DNA from: Stichopus chloronotus
Lineage: Eukaryota; Echinodermata; Holothuroidea; Aspidochirotida; Stichopodidae
Assembly: GCA_021234535.1 (NCBI GenBank)
Contig: CM037849.1
Coordinates: 12,691,526 to 12,755,525, forward strand
Direction of reading: 5' to 3'
Length of the DNA stretch: 64,000 nucleotides
Below are positions 21,601-34,900 of this stretch, in pieces. The stretch's first letter is position 1, and each line of letters begins with the position of its first letter. Made by a program: the position numbers and the translations under genes. The notes under the pieces are model-generated. The model was not told the origin of the DNA. It worked only from the letters and a program-made list of their open reading frames with translations, and searched no databases.

Positions 21601-22019
21601 TTGTCTACATTCTTTGAATTTTTTCAGTTTATCAGAAAGTTAACCCAGCATAATCTGTCACCTCTATGTGTGATAAAGTTAATCAGCATTGAAATTTAAG
21701 CCATTCAGTAGGGTTGTCCCAAGGGATAACTTACACTCAAGTCAATGTCTGGTTCCCACTAATTTTTTAGTGGAAAAAACTTTCTCTTCCTTGTACCGTA
21801 ATTAACACTGTCATAAATGAAAGTTCTCCTGATAAAAAAAGTATGATTGATGTTATTTCCCAGAGTGGTAACAAATGGAAGAAACTGATTAAAGACAAGG
21901 ATGTCAAAGGACTTTATGATTCCTTGCCAATATTCATGAAGAACACAGTACAACATGTACATACTGATTTTGAAATTCAAAATGCCTCATTATTCTAAAG
22001 AAAGCATGCCTACACTAAG

Positions 22020-23400
22020 CTCTTTTGACCACTGTGTGTACTACGCAGTTTTATATGTTTTCACAATTTGATCTCTGGTGAAATGAAGTTTGATCTCCAC
22101 CAAAACCGATGGGAATCGTCTCCTCACTGTGACAAATCCACAAACTAAGTATGAAATTAGTCAACATTACGCTTCTTGAGATGATGTGTTTACAAGGTTT
22201 TCACAGTTTAACCTCCCCTGACCTTTACCCAAAACAATATGGATCATCATCTCACTATGCCTAACCCACAAACTAAATATGAAATTAGTCAAGAATACAC
22301 TTCTTGAGATACAGTGTTAACAGGGTTTTTACAGTTTGAACTCTGATGACCTCAAATGACCTTTGACCTTCACCAAAATCAACAGGGGTCATTTAATCAC
22401 TGTGACCAACCCATGCACTAAGTATGACATTAGTCAAGATAACCTCTCCTGAGATATTGTGTTCACAATGTTTTCAGATTTTGACCTCAAAAGACCTTTG
22501 AACTCTACCAAAATAGTAGGGACTATCTACTTAAAGGAATTCTACACCATCACTTCTTACGTCTCTTAAAAAGATGCAAACATTATTGTACAAAAGTCAT
22601 CTTTCTCATTTTCAGAAAATATTTTAAAGAATTCGCAAAATGAATTATTTTATTAAATATTCGAGGTACGAGCCTGTTGCTAGAAATCAATCGGTTGTGA
22701 CGTAGTACCGGCAAATCTAGATTGAACATTGCCCTTGTTTTTAGCTCGAGCTGTGGGTTATAGTACTGTTCTGATCTCTTATTTAGTGATAACCTTATTT
22801 AAGCAAGGAGTGGCATAAATGTACCTTTGAAAGCATTGCAGTTTGGAGCTACCTAATTGTTTAAGGATTAGTTGACTTAAATGAGGTTGGTCTGTGAATG
22901 ATATTGAACTGGTACCGACGAATAAAGGATAGAAATACCTTTGAATTAATTACACATCTTACCCTCACTTGGTTTGGTGGGTCTTAAAGTAGTTTTTTTT
23001 TTAAGAGTTTTTTCACATCTATGGAAGCTTCTTCCCCTAGTAAAAAAAATTATGTTTAACTGACAGAACGGTAAAGAATCTCGTACATTATCTGAAGTTT
23101 TTCTGTTGGTGGAGAATTCCTTTAATTTGACCAACCTACACACAAAGTATGATATAAGTCAAGGCTATGCTTCTTGAGATACTGTTTAACCTGGTATAAC
23201 AATTGTACCTCTGGTGACCTCAAATGACCTTTGATCTCTGCCAAAAACAATAGGGATCATCAACTCAATATGACCAACCCACACACCATGTATGAGATTA
23301 GTCAAGGTTACCCTTCTTGACATATTGTGTTTACAAGTAAGGGTGTCACCTGCACAAATACATACACACACATCACTATCGCATTAATTCCTTTTGCCTT
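22020..23400 (-). repeat. Inverted copies of the AGGTCA ~145-bp repeat family, interrupted by a transposon
   Basis: Read on the minus strand, this stretch contains the same units as 2040-3600 (for example TGACCT CAAA TGACCT T TGACCT on the plus strand at about 22350). It also has the terminal module near 23340-23400 that matches the left end of the first array (GT-rich stretch, aaggaattaatgcgatagtg). A 587-bp element at 22535-23121 splits it. Confidence 0.88.
22531..23125. mobile_element. Non-autonomous TTAA-target inverted-repeat element (587 bp between duplicated TTAA)
   Basis: The element runs from AGGAATTCTACACC at 22535 to GGTGGAGAATTCCT ending at 23121; these are inverted repeats with one mismatch. 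TTAA at 22531-22534 and at 23122-23125 flanks it. Removing the element and one TTAA rejoins a normal unit of the surrounding repeat (ggactatctac-TTAA-tttgaccaacc), which directly shows the empty site. TTAA duplication is known for piggyBac and Kolobok superfamilies; Kolobok is the likelier guess from the AGG-type end. There is no transposase frame inside. Confidence 0.85.
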
Positions 23401-26327
23401 TGGCTTGGAATCAATAAACGGCTATTTTTCACTTTTCAGAAAGCACATCCTGCTTTAAGTTGACCTTGTAACGTAACTATTTAATTCTCTGGATAAAGTG
23501 ATTTTCTAGGATGCTTTACAAGGAAAAAATTTCAAGTTCCTTTCTAATGTGAAGTGTGCCAAAATTTGATGCCGGATTTTCTAAGTATGGTTTCAGATGT
23601 TCAGTATGCGGCATGTACTTTGTGTAATACAGCCTTTGGTTGTCTCTAGAAGACCTATCCACAACCAGGTTGTCCCAAAAAATTTTACGTCGCGTGCCGT
23701 GCCAGGGGTACTGCTCAGTTTCGCTGGCAGATTCAAGTAGGGGTGGAGGGCCTCACACAAATGTGGGCAAAAACTTTATATGATTTAAACATCAGAAAAT
23801 TTTTTTTAGAAAAGTTTACTTCACAATTTATGCATCTTTGTCACGCTAGATCAGATCTGAGAGCATTCAGCTATAGATTTTCCAAGGGGGGAGGGAGGGG
23901 TCACACCCCTCTCTTTAGACCCATATCACTGGGCTATCAGCTTAGCACCTCCCACACAAGGGACTTGAAACTGCCAGTGCTTAACTTCTTCACAGCATCT
24001 GCCAGTGCTTAACTTCTTCACTGAGTTAAACAAACCCATTAGGGTTTGATTTTCAATGTGTTCATTTACATAGTTGGGGAACACATAGCAAACTTCATAA
24101 CCGGTCATAATAATGAATTCACAATAATGAATACTTAACATCACAATCAAAATAAGATACGGACTCTGGCATCTACAGTATGGTTTCTCTCTTTAATTTT
24201 GATTTGCAAATGTCACTGACTTCTTAACTGTACACATGACTAAGTAATAGAAAGTCGCAAACTAAATACTTCAGTGTTAAGAGTGGACTGTTCCACCATG
24301 TGTCTAAGGGTAGGAAGGAGTATACTCAATGAAGAACTTTTTTCTGAATCTTAAGTAGTCCTCATGGAACAATTTGCTTCTGTAAGATGAACCACTAAAA
24401 CCCCATTAAGCACCTCTCTCCCCAGCTCCCTCCCCCCCCCCCCCCGGCCGACCACAATATTTTTTCCCCATCTCCTATTCATAAGAGAAAGTTTACGTTA
24501 GAACGACAAAACCAAGTCCATGCTCATTAAAACACACATAATACAAAGCTGACAGTTCTGTCCCTCCCACCATCACTGCACAGATAATCACTGATACCCA
24601 CTGATTGTTTCAGAGTAGACCACATAATTTACATTGCCAGTATCCACTCTCAATACATAATGGTTTTGTGATTATCATGAAACAGTCAACATCTTCACCT
24701 TTAATGTAGTAGCATCTAAAGGTTTCAAGGCGTTAGCAGCAAAACAGTGCAATTTCATTTTTTGTTTTGTTCACGGCATGGCCAGAGAAACTGAAATGTG
24801 CGGAGGGCTCAAAGTGAAAGGTCTTTAAGGAGATGGTAGTAACTTAAAATCATATTTGCATCATCTTATACTAAAATTGCAACTTTCCTCTTCTCAAATG
24901 AATGACCCATGAATGAACTTTTCTATGACCAACAGACTTCAATACAAGAAGATACAAAACCAAAATTAACTTGACTTCACTGACGGAAGGATTTTACAAA
25001 AAGCGGTTGCACGAAGATTTGAGTGTATTAATCTATCATCGGAGCAGCGACAATAAAACGTACGGCCGCAAAGCCGTGATGTTTCAGCATGGGCAGTGAA
25101 CTCCAATTTGTGAGATGGTCTCAAGATTGGGATCCAGAGGTGATTATGAAGCTGCAAGATGAAGTGAGAATGTTGAGCATTCTACATGACAGTATCTGAT
25201 CCACAGTTCCTTCAATTATAGGTTGTTGTGAAGGATCTTGATGTTTCCATTTAATTCTGTGCGATGTGATCGTTGGTTTAATGGGGTCCATTTTCTTTTT
25301 ATTTCTGGTAGAGACTGGTCAAGGAGGGCATTGTGGTACAGTATCTGCGGAGATCATAAGAAAGGGACATTTGGTCTGATGTCTGGTGTTGCATTTCATT
25401 TATAGATGGCAAAAAACTTAAAATGGCAATGATTTCATGTACACCAAAAACATGCAGTTCTAAATAATGAATGATAGTCTTGGTAGTGCAAATTTCTCAC
25501 CACAGCAAACAAAGCATCTTGTTTTGAAAAGCCAATTACAACGCCTGAGAGGCAATGAACTAATCATCATCAATCAGAAAGGACAATTGTTCACCATACT
25601 AAGCAAAAAGGGTGTGGGGATTAAACTATGGGATAGCTTAGACCAGCTCTTTTTGCGGTTAACTTAAAATGCCTCAAACAACCAGGGACGTAGCCAGCAC
25701 CCCTAGCTGCTGAGAAAATCTTCATTTAGCAACCACCACTAGCATTAACTGAGTAAACCGAGTGAAGCAGCACTGTTTCCATGCTAAAAAATAAGTGCCA
25801 AGATAAATCCAAGGCCTTAGATTATACTGGTCTATCTTTTTTGGGAGGGGAATAACATACATATGCAAACTACATGGAAAATATTACATCATTTTGCAGA
25901 TCTGAGCGATATAAATGTTAGAAAAATTTTCACATGGGGGAAGAGGAGACGCACTCTCCTAGTTATACCCCCTTCCTCAGGCTGTGGATCACAACCCAGC
26001 CGACACAGACCACTGCAAAAATAGTAGCTACCCCCACCACTCAAATATGTAGCTAGGTATACTGTAACCTAAGTCAAAATCATTCAGTTTAACAGTTCAC
26101 AAAGGCAACAACCCTATGTGATGCTAACATATGAGGTGAAAAGTCATTGATATTTAACAACTCACAAATAAAAATCAGTTCAAAAACTTCATTTGGGTAG
26201 GTCATCAAGATCCTATTTGATAAGCGATGTGATTCCAAAATTTTGGTAACACAGAAGTTCCTAATTTGAGGCCAAAGCATGACGACAAATGTGACACGAC
26301 ACCTATTACAGCAGTGACTTACAGAGT
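23401..26327. other. Intergenic or OST4 3'-UTR sequence, no gene recognised
   Basis: This stretch holds AT-rich sequence, a poly-C run at about 24431-24444, and a minus-strand AATAAA at 25298-25303. No translated frame in it shows a recognisable domain. Part of the right side may be the OST4 3' UTR. Confidence 0.6.
25298..25303 (-). terminator. Candidate minus-strand AATAAA for OST4
   Basis: TTTATT on the plus strand gives AATAAA on the minus strand. It is the first canonical signal I find downstream of the OST4 stop, about 1.0 kb away. Its use is not shown by the sequence. Confidence 0.3.
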
Positions 26328-26444
26328 TCAGTCGCCTTTGTTTTTGGGGTTATTCACGGCAACAAAATGGTACAAGACCACCAGCAGAAACAGCGTAACC
26401 CCCAAGACGTTGGAGAAGATAGCGAGCTGCACGTCGGTGATCAT
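26328..26444 (-). CDS. OST4: OST4, dolichyl-diphosphooligosaccharide-protein glycosyltransferase subunit 4
   Basis: Start ATG is at 26444-26442 and stop TGA at 26330-26328 (minus strand), giving 38 residues. The protein reads [20 protein letters not shown] followed by [18 protein letters not shown]. It is almost identical in sequence and length to animal OST4, a 37-residue single-pass protein of the ER oligosaccharyltransferase, and differs by conservative changes. One hydrophobic helix covers about residues 8-27. OST4 is known to stabilise the catalytic STT3 subunit in N-glycosylation. The ATG lies 22 nt inside an exon whose acceptor (ccctcgacag/GTTGAC) is at 26467/26466, so the CDS is in one exon behind a 5'-UTR intron. 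The gene is below the usual ORF length limits. Confidence 0.95.
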   Translation of the reverse strand: MITDVQLAIFSNVLGVTLFLLVVLYHFVAVNNPKNKGD

Positions 26445-26466
26445 TTTGTCCACTTGCTTTGTCAAC

Positions 26467-27844
26467 CTGTCGAGGGAACAAAATGTATCATGTCCAGATA
26501 AATCTCAAAAAAGATGAGTACAAAATAAAGAGACAAGATTATTAAAACCTTCAGAAAAATTGCAATCAATTCTTGATGTTACTTTAAACATAGGCCTACA
26601 TCAACGTATCTCGAGTAGATTGACCATTTTATCTGTAAAAGCCATTTGGTGAAGTCATACGCATTAAAATAAACGTTGACCCTAGAACGCCTGTTCAAAG
26701 CTTAATTTAAGGTTTGAGCGATACGGTTGCAAAATCTTGGGCAAGAGTTAAGTGGGTGGTATCAGTTTAGATCAGAAAACATATTTCTGCTCATGAAACA
26801 TTTCAAAATAAATACACAAATTTGCAACCAATTTGTGAAAGAATGATGGAGTTCTAACTGATTGCAGATAAAGGAAAGGAAGGTAGAAAAAAGATGTTGA
26901 TGTGCACGTGAAAGAAGTGTTTCAATGAAAATATGAAAAAAAAACATGCAAAGTATTGCAAACCAATTTGTAAATGGTTGGAAGAATTTCAATTAATTTC
27001 ATATAAATAAAACTAGAAGAAAAGATACATGAAACATGTCAGATAATTGTGAAGATATGTTTTGTCCATTCTCCCCCACCCCCCCCCCCAAAAAAGAGAA
27101 ACTGACAAACATTTAAACAGTTGGACTGAATACAAAAATACGTTATATAAAATGTTGACTTTTTATAAAATTTTGACAGAACAATGAATTCATTGGACCG
27201 ATTTTAATATATAACACCTCGGTGGCTACAAAACAAACGCGAACTCATCCTACTAGACAAAGTTCTTGGCCTACATGCAGTTCCCGGATTTCTGAATCGG
27301 ACATATTTGTCATGTTCATAACGTGTGTATCCACGAGGGTACCACCTGGGATACACCTCCCATCCTACCCGGTTCTCTTCCTCCCCGTCATATTCTTCAC
27401 CACATCCAGGTCGACATCTGAATGTTAGGTGTCTTTTCTCAATAAACTCAATGTAACGTTAACAAGAACAACATCTGCAAATGAACATAGAGTTCAAATG
27501 ATATGCAAATGACATACTTGATCGAAGTTAACAAACTATGCACTCTACCCCTTGCCTTAGGCTGTTGTACCGTAGGTGCCCAAACATAATTGTTACAACA
27601 CATCAGATGAGGACAGCTCGCAAATGTTTGGTAAGCACAGCACTAGACTCCCTGTACAGGCGTCTGCCCATTTTTGTGAGAATCGAGACCTTAGCCTAAA
27701 AGTAAACTGTATAAACATGACTGAATATTGTTTCATGCCATTGCTAAGATAACTTTATAGAATCAGCCTATTCCGCGAAACTTCGTGGAATCCCTATGCG
27801 TACTATTTGAACAGATCATTCCAGTGACACGTCGGCTAACTTAC
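26467..27844 (-). other. Probable 5'-UTR intron of OST4
   Basis: On the minus strand a strong donor CGCGCG/GTAAGTT lies at 27845/27844 and the acceptor gacag at 26467. The pairing is inferred, and other donors cannot be excluded. A 70-codon minus-strand frame inside (about 27215-27430) has no recognisable domain. Confidence 0.45.
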
Positions 27845-28000
27845 CGCGCGATTTGCAACAAGCGATACGTTGACAAGTAAAGTACAAGTATCCAATCTCA
27901 ATAGTTCGCAGTTTTTTAGCGAAGTATACGTAACGTTAAAAGTACATCAAAATTTACCTTTCTATAAGAGCAAAAGTGAGGTGAAAATGTTGAGTTTTGT
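27845..28000 (-). promoter_or_regulatory. Candidate 5' non-coding exon and promoter area of OST4
   Basis: This is the sequence upstream of the consensus donor CGCGCG/GTAAGTT on the minus strand. The transcription start is not defined; the left boundary given is the donor and the right boundary is arbitrary. Confidence 0.3.
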
Positions 28001-28199
28001 TCTAGGTGTGCTGCGACACTGCCGGTCAAAATGCAAAGGAATACATTGTGTAATGAAATAGCGCCACAAAAAGGTGATTATAACGAAGCCTTGGGTAACA
28101 GCCTGAGCGGATATTTGTAATTTCTGTTTGAATGTCTGTGGCATGTGTTTTGCTTAGATCCTAGGCCCAGATCCACATACACCGCCTGTCTTCTAGTTC

Positions 28200-31100
28200 C
28201 CTGGTTGAACTTCTTACAGCTTGCTTACAAATAAGAAAAGGAGCAGAGAAAAAAGCATTTGAACGGTTGACATTTTTAAAATGTTTTATTTGATAGAGTT
28301 TTTCATTGCAGTGTTTTGAAACGTTTTTGAAAGAACATAGTATATAGCCTCGATCAGTCTGCAGAATTCCTGATTCTCAAAGATTGAAATTAAACTTCAA
28401 GATCCGATTATAAAAAAGGCAAAAGCTAAAAAATGGAGAAAATGATGAGTAAGTATAATTAAGAATGTCGAGAAAAAGTCATAAGCAGTAAAACTCACAA
28501 TTGAAACTTCAGCAGTACATGCTACTTCCATCGAAATCAGTGCCATCAATTAAAACAAAAACCCTTCTCTTTACAAAAGAAAAATCTCTAGCAGTAACCT
28601 TGGTTACAGCCCTATATTGCAAGACCCCATGTTCCGACACTCATGTGTTGCTATACACATCCATTATGTCTGACAGCATTTGCCGGGGGGGGGGGGGGAG
28701 GGGAGGAGGAGGCTATGATGCTTGATCGGTCTACACCGCCAAGCAGGGTTTTATATACACTTTAAATTTAAACATGGATTGCAAGACTCACATTAAGTGT
28801 TAAAAGGTAACATTGCCAAAAAACAACATGAAAAATGATCTCATATATAACCATATGTAATTTAGTAATTTTTAAATGTCTGGTCTAACGGCCGGCAGAG
28901 CTCATTCAATTGACGGGATGATTGTGATACACCTTTCTTTGGGGCGAATTGCTGCTCCTTGTCCATCGGATCCATAGGGTCTGACTAAGCCGTTGTTGTT
29001 GCAATATAAGTGTGTCGGAACATAGGGGTGTCGGAATAGGGGGGTGTCGAAACGCAGGTCAATCACCGTAATCATAGATTGTCATTGGATACAGTGTGTG
29101 AACTTCAAACCATGTTTCCACTTGACACAAGTGTGACTACAATGTCATTAAACACCATTCTCTGTGTTAACAGTAGCAACGTCAGTAAAACTGGACCCTT
29201 TGTTGCGTTGCTTCGCCTCTACATCTACACTGGTAGGCTACCTCAAGAACGTCAAATAAACAGCGTGGCTTTGAATGTGGAAATGCTTGATCTTCAAAAG
29301 AAACGAAATAGCGCCATTACCTGTGACAAAGTCTGTTTACTGGTAGAGTTTACGTACCCTTCAAATGAGGGAAAGGAAGTGTCTTCTAGTGCAATGTTAC
29401 ATAAAACGTGATGGAAAAACTTAATTTCAGGGGCCAGAAAAAACGTAAAACATAGCTTGGGGTGAACACCCTCACGAACCCCACTCAGTCGATTACCTCG
29501 ATCATTTGCTTGTCCAATTTGTTGCTTAATTGGCTCCCCCTTCCCGATTTGGAGGGGGGGGGGGGACTTAGCACCCCTGCTACAAGCTACAGACAGGGCC
29601 TTTTCCCTTAAATCCACAATATATATATATACATATATATACAACTTATATAGTTCTAAAGGCAAGATTCCAGGGTTGGATGTGTCCCCAAGTGGACGCT
29701 CTATCAGGTGTTCAAGTTATCAAGGTGTTATCAAGGTGTTCTCTGTTTCCTAACGTGTTTAATCCTCATCATCCCTTTATTTCACCATTACATCATCATG
29801 TGGACAGTGCTACGTACGTCAGAGTCAACATCACACTGATATTACGTCATCATTGACCACCGAATCCTAGTCAATATCATATTATCACCAAGGTTTGTAT
29901 GTTCCAGCATCCGATTCTAGAGAGGAGGAAATTTTCTGGTATCCCCCCTCTCTATACCCTACACTTTCCCCGTTGACTGCTGAACTTTGTCTACTATAGC
30001 TGGACAGATACATGCTTTGCGCTGAAAAGAACTATGCAAAATATTTCGTGTCACATGTCATAGTGTTTAGGTAAGACAGAGGCACACAGTAGATAATTAA
30101 CAGCGCCCTTATTTTGGTAACATAGTGTTGCCTGTGTGTTTTGCACTGTCCAGGTTTTTCATCGGTTTACTTGAAGTCTGCAGGATGGGTCCCGGACAAT
30201 TCACCGCCCCCCCCCCCCCCTTCTCCGACAATGCCTCGTGACAAATTCCTAGTTCCTTTCTTATTCCTAAGCCTTTTCCAGAAGAAATTCAAGTTGTCAA
30301 GGGGAGTTGTCCTGGATGGAATTGTCTGGGTCGAGATTCGATTTGTTCGCCGGGTGAGAATTGTCCGAGGTAGGTAATCGGAGAGAGAATTTTGCAGAGG
30401 GGGGGGGGGGGGGTTGCCTGGAGGCAGATGTTCTCTCCCGCTTCAGCACAGACAATAAACGTTAGTCAGTCCTGATTGTGTTGAGTTTCCAAACGTTTTG
30501 CGTTTTATGATTGTCAGACTTGCCTTGATACATGTCCTAGGGAATACACTTAACGTTATCTTACAAGGTTTTCAAAACGTTATTCGCCTACAACGTTTTA
30601 AATACGTTTTGTGTTAGCAGGGTGATGGCTGGGGTTCCCCAAAAGGGGTTTCCAAGAAAAGGGGGGGGGGGATACAGCTTTTTCTACAAGCCTACCATAT
30701 TCCCTGTAATGCTTGATACGGTTCTGTGTGAGTGGGACAGTCATGGAAACGAGTACACCAACATTTGTTGAAGGCTACTGTAGTCCAGGAGACATCATCA
30801 TTCACACGCTATGTCTATCGTGTAAATCTCACCCCACTCCCCCCCCCCCCCCATCAGGGGGAGAGGAAGTTTGGGATTTACACATGCCTCCACTGCCTAG
30901 ACTGAGAGGCGCGTATTTGTATAGACTAAAGGATGCTCTTTGGTCATTGGTGTCTACACGGAGCATTGCTAAAGAATAATCAACGCTCTAGGTATACCCT
31001 GGGAAGAACTTTACAGTGATTAACCGAGCGATACCGTATGGTGCATTTTTTTCTGAGAAGTGTTTTGGTGCAACTAAAATATATTTCAACAGATCAACTC

Positions 31101-31640
31101 TGTGTGTCGTATCGTTGAAAGTGAGATTCAATTTCAAGGTACAGCGGCATGTTCGAACACATAGGCTTATTTTAAAAGTAGGCCTTTTTATTTACGTCAT
31201 TCCGTTCCTTTGAAGACGTAACAATACTTGCTTTTTTTTAACTAAGCAAGGCAAAATATCTAAAGTTGCAGTTCACCTTGATCCTGTTCTTTATGCAAAT
31301 CAGCAAATTCCGATAAAGAATGGAGGAAAGACGTCAGATCAAAATTTGGTTTTAGACAACCGTATGAGACTAAAAAGCAAGCCAAAACAAAGCAAAACAA
31401 AGCAAAAAACCTCACAAAGTTATATGAAAGGGGCAATTATGTAATTGTCTATCGAAAAGGGGTTTTGGAGAGTACACGACAACAACGATGGACTGACCAG
31501 GGAGCTGGCCTGGCTGAGCTATCCACATGATCAACATGAATTTCAAGGACCAATTGTGTACACGTCGAAGGAAGTTCTGGTTAATGGACTGACGTACCAC
31601 CCCCCACAGCCCCCCTCCCCCCACAGCCCCCACGCCGTTT
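28200..31640. other. Intergenic stretch with many poly-C/poly-G tracts
   Basis: No gene was recognised. Mononucleotide G or C runs of about ten or more occur near 28684, 29558, 30208, 30399, 30661 and 30839. A short (AT)n lies at about 29620-29640. TGTCGGAA occurs several times near 29010-29050. Confidence 0.7.
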
Positions 31641-31649
31641 TTTTTTATC

Positions 31650-31975
31650 ACAGACAACAATTAGAACACATTTATAGAAACCAATGTTTTCGTGGCCATA
31701 GAATGATACATTATTCAAAATAAAGGGAGGACAGTGGCCTTCTTTTTCAAAAGAAATAAGTTTCTCACAGACAGAAATTCAGTCATTAGTTGCTCAACGA
31801 TAACTGAATTTCTTTCACCCAGACTTTCCAAATTTCAAATGATACATCTCCAGTTACTCATCTCATTGTTTTAGAGGGACTGAAGACACTTTTGAAGACG
31901 TTTATTGATGTGACTGAATGGTCGGTCAATGATTAAAGCTATTTTTTCTTTGTATGCCATGTCGTGGTTTTCTAA
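31650..31975 (+). repeat. Dispersed ~300-bp repeat, copy A
   Basis: It shares ordered landmarks with copies at 42655-42965 and 47610-47915: aaccaatgtttt, aatgatacattattcaaaat, aagtttctcacagacagaaa, tttattgatgtgactgaatg, and ttctttgtatgccatgt. It has no coding capacity, and terminal inverted repeats were not identified. The class is unknown. Confidence 0.8.
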
Positions 31976-34900
31976 GCTCCCTTTTTTCCCTTTTACATTC
32001 GACATGTACTTTGAATTTTTGTTCCCTCATCTCTTCACATTTGAGCCGTGTGTTCCCTAATGTGAGGTTTTTTTTTTCTTAATTTTCTGCGTATGATCTT
32101 TGCAAGTCACGTGTTCAGTTGAAACGGCTGACTCGCAGAACTATACGGGCATTAACCGATACAGTCTCTGCACAAAATATATCATACATCAAGGAGAAAG
32201 TTCACCAATTAGAATGTTAATTATACGGTTCAAATCAACTGGGGCAACTCTACGGAGGGCTGGGAGGACTTGACTAACCCCTCCCCAACCCCCCCCCCCT
32301 CCAATAAAATGAGCAAATGATTTATACAAACTGTCCTTAACCTTCTTCTAAGTATTATGATATTTTGAAACATGAGGGGTCAAATAAAGTATGTCTGAAT
32401 GCCTTTAATCGAGGCACGAGAATTGCAATTTCCTGCAATTTAGGAGACGTTTTGCCCATAAGAAATTTCTTGATCACGGATATGGCTCTCCGCTTTGATG
32501 GTAAACGTGAATTAGCAACACTCCAAACCCCCACCCCCCACCCCCCCCCCACACACACACCGAAAAAATAACAACAATAATAATAAAATAACATAGAGAA
32601 GAGATTTATTTACTTTTCGGCTAAAATCGTGAGGGAACAAGGTCCAGTATGATAAATATACGGTCGTGCAAATAATTACAACCACATGTGCAATTTCAAC
32701 TTTGCAAAGTCATTTCTTTGAAAACTTAGCTAGTCTTCTATTTTTCCTTTCAGATCAAGAAAAAAAAATCTAATCGCGGTCCTTTTAAGGATAGCTGTTC
32801 ATATCTGTAAAAAGTAGAGCAAGTCCCTTGTTGCACTTTTGAAAACTCATGAATAACAGCACATCCTGTTACAAACATCGTGTCATTTCGCCCGTTTTCG
32901 TTCAGTTTGTTTATTTTGATGGTTCCGTCGGCCATACTTCATAATCATCCAATTCGGGTTATTTTTATAACCATGATGTAATGATTGCGACAAGAAAAAT
33001 AAGTGTTTGTGTGTGTGTGTCGTGTGACAGGGACATAGGCCTATTTAGCATCTTGTTTTGTGCAAGTTAAGCAACCGAGTACACAAAAGAAAGGGCTTCC
33101 ATGCCTTTTCTTTAGCGCCTACTGTCATCTGTCGATTCTGCCATTTTGTTTTTTTTTTAACTTTTTTTTTCTGTTTCTTTGACGCTAGCTATGATGCCAA
33201 TTTGAAGTTTTTATCGCAAAAGTTAAGTACAAAGACTACGGAATTTGAACCAATTTTTTATGGGGGCTGAGCACGTCCTTATTGTCGAAGTGTAAGAAAA
33301 AGCGAAGCAGTGTCAAAAAAAAAAGTCGGTTTCTCATGATTTCGAGAACTTCTAGCTGATGAACATGAGAGGAGGGATAGTGAATTTAAAAAGTCTCTTA
33401 CTATGACAAGGCGTCGAAATAATGTGAAAGAAAAGTAACTCTCGGGAAGTCTAGAATGCGATTAGCAGAGGTCAAAATGCAGAGTATAAGCCAGGATAAA
33501 AGCCATAGTCATTTTCATTTGTTTAGTCATTTATCATTAAATGAACGTTAAACCTGAAAGAAGAAAACAAAACAACCCAAAAGCGACAAAAATCCAAGAC
33601 GAAAGCAAATCACTCTCTGGAAATAGTAAGATTCGGTTTTGCGACCATCACCAAACATTATCAGCATTTGGTAACTGACTGTTTGATCAGACTAGTGCAT
33701 AAAAAAGTTAAAAAAAAAATTAAAATCCGTTAGTGATCTAAGCAAGGCACACCTATCGATCAAAGTGACTGGGTCACCGTGGGTCTTCGAAACAGAGCAT
33801 TAGCTCACTTCCTCGAATCGATATTTCAGTTAAATCCAAAAATCAATTTATGAAAAAAAAAAGAGAGACTTTACGTTTTCCACTAAAATGGAGCCGGATT
33901 CGTTCCAGGTCATTAAAGTTTTAAGTCATTATTTTCTTCTTTCATTAAGTATGAGTTGAATTTGTCAAATACTTTCAAGTATACGTATATTTTGTGGAAG
34001 TTTTGGGCGTAATTTAAAACAACAAAAAAGTTCACCGCACTGAGAGGAAGGTGGCACCGTCACCTTATATGTGTAAGTTGCTTTTTACGGGAAATTCCTG
34101 ATATTTAAATATATCTTACAAACAGAGTATCTAAAAGAAAATGTGACTGGAGAATTGTTTTCAAAGGCTGCTTAAACGTGTGGAGTGTTTTGACAGGGTT
34201 GCTATTGTAAAATGCCCTTTGTATATGTACAAAGGGCGGGAAGAGGGGGGGGGGGTGAGGTATATACGCATCAATTATTACCTTTGAATGAATGGTGTGC
34301 TGAACGAAGTTTTGAAGAAGCGGCATGCTCGACAAACAAACATCGGCTAGAATATTGAATCATTCAAATGCCACATGTATCATATTTCGCCGAACCGCAT
34401 CACCTTTTTTTTTTGTCGGTTCCAAAGGTGAAATTACCAAAGGAGACATTCATACATTTGGCATATGTCATTCGATTGGTTAAACATTCACTGAAGGATA
34501 ACCTCTCTTTGGGTATATGTCATTTGATATGTGCAGTATATTTACCTCCATGAGTGTTACATTTTTCTAGGCCCGTTCTGGGTTGGTTGATTGAGGGCGT
34601 TCAGCTGTAGGTTGAGATGCGGGCTCCAAATTTGAATGATACAGTGACAACCGTAACATAAATACTTAGCCTAGATCATAATTGCAAATCATTACGTTGT
34701 TCATAGAATACTGGAAGCAAGGAAGAGGGCAAGCGGACTGAAAAAAAAAAATGGAGAAGAAAACGGAACGGAACGTTCGGCATGATAGCGTGATTCTTAC
34801 GCAATGAGGTTTTTCGCAATCTCGATTTGGGGACGGAATTGTGGCAGGGACATATAGAAACTAACCGGGGTACTAACCGCAGGCACCAAACACAGCATGA

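Noticed and set aside
27215..27435. 70-codon minus-strand frame with an upstream acceptor-like cattcag inside the OST4 5' intron
   Set aside because: No domain, no clear donor or start; it may be chance. Kept only as a note in the intron entry.
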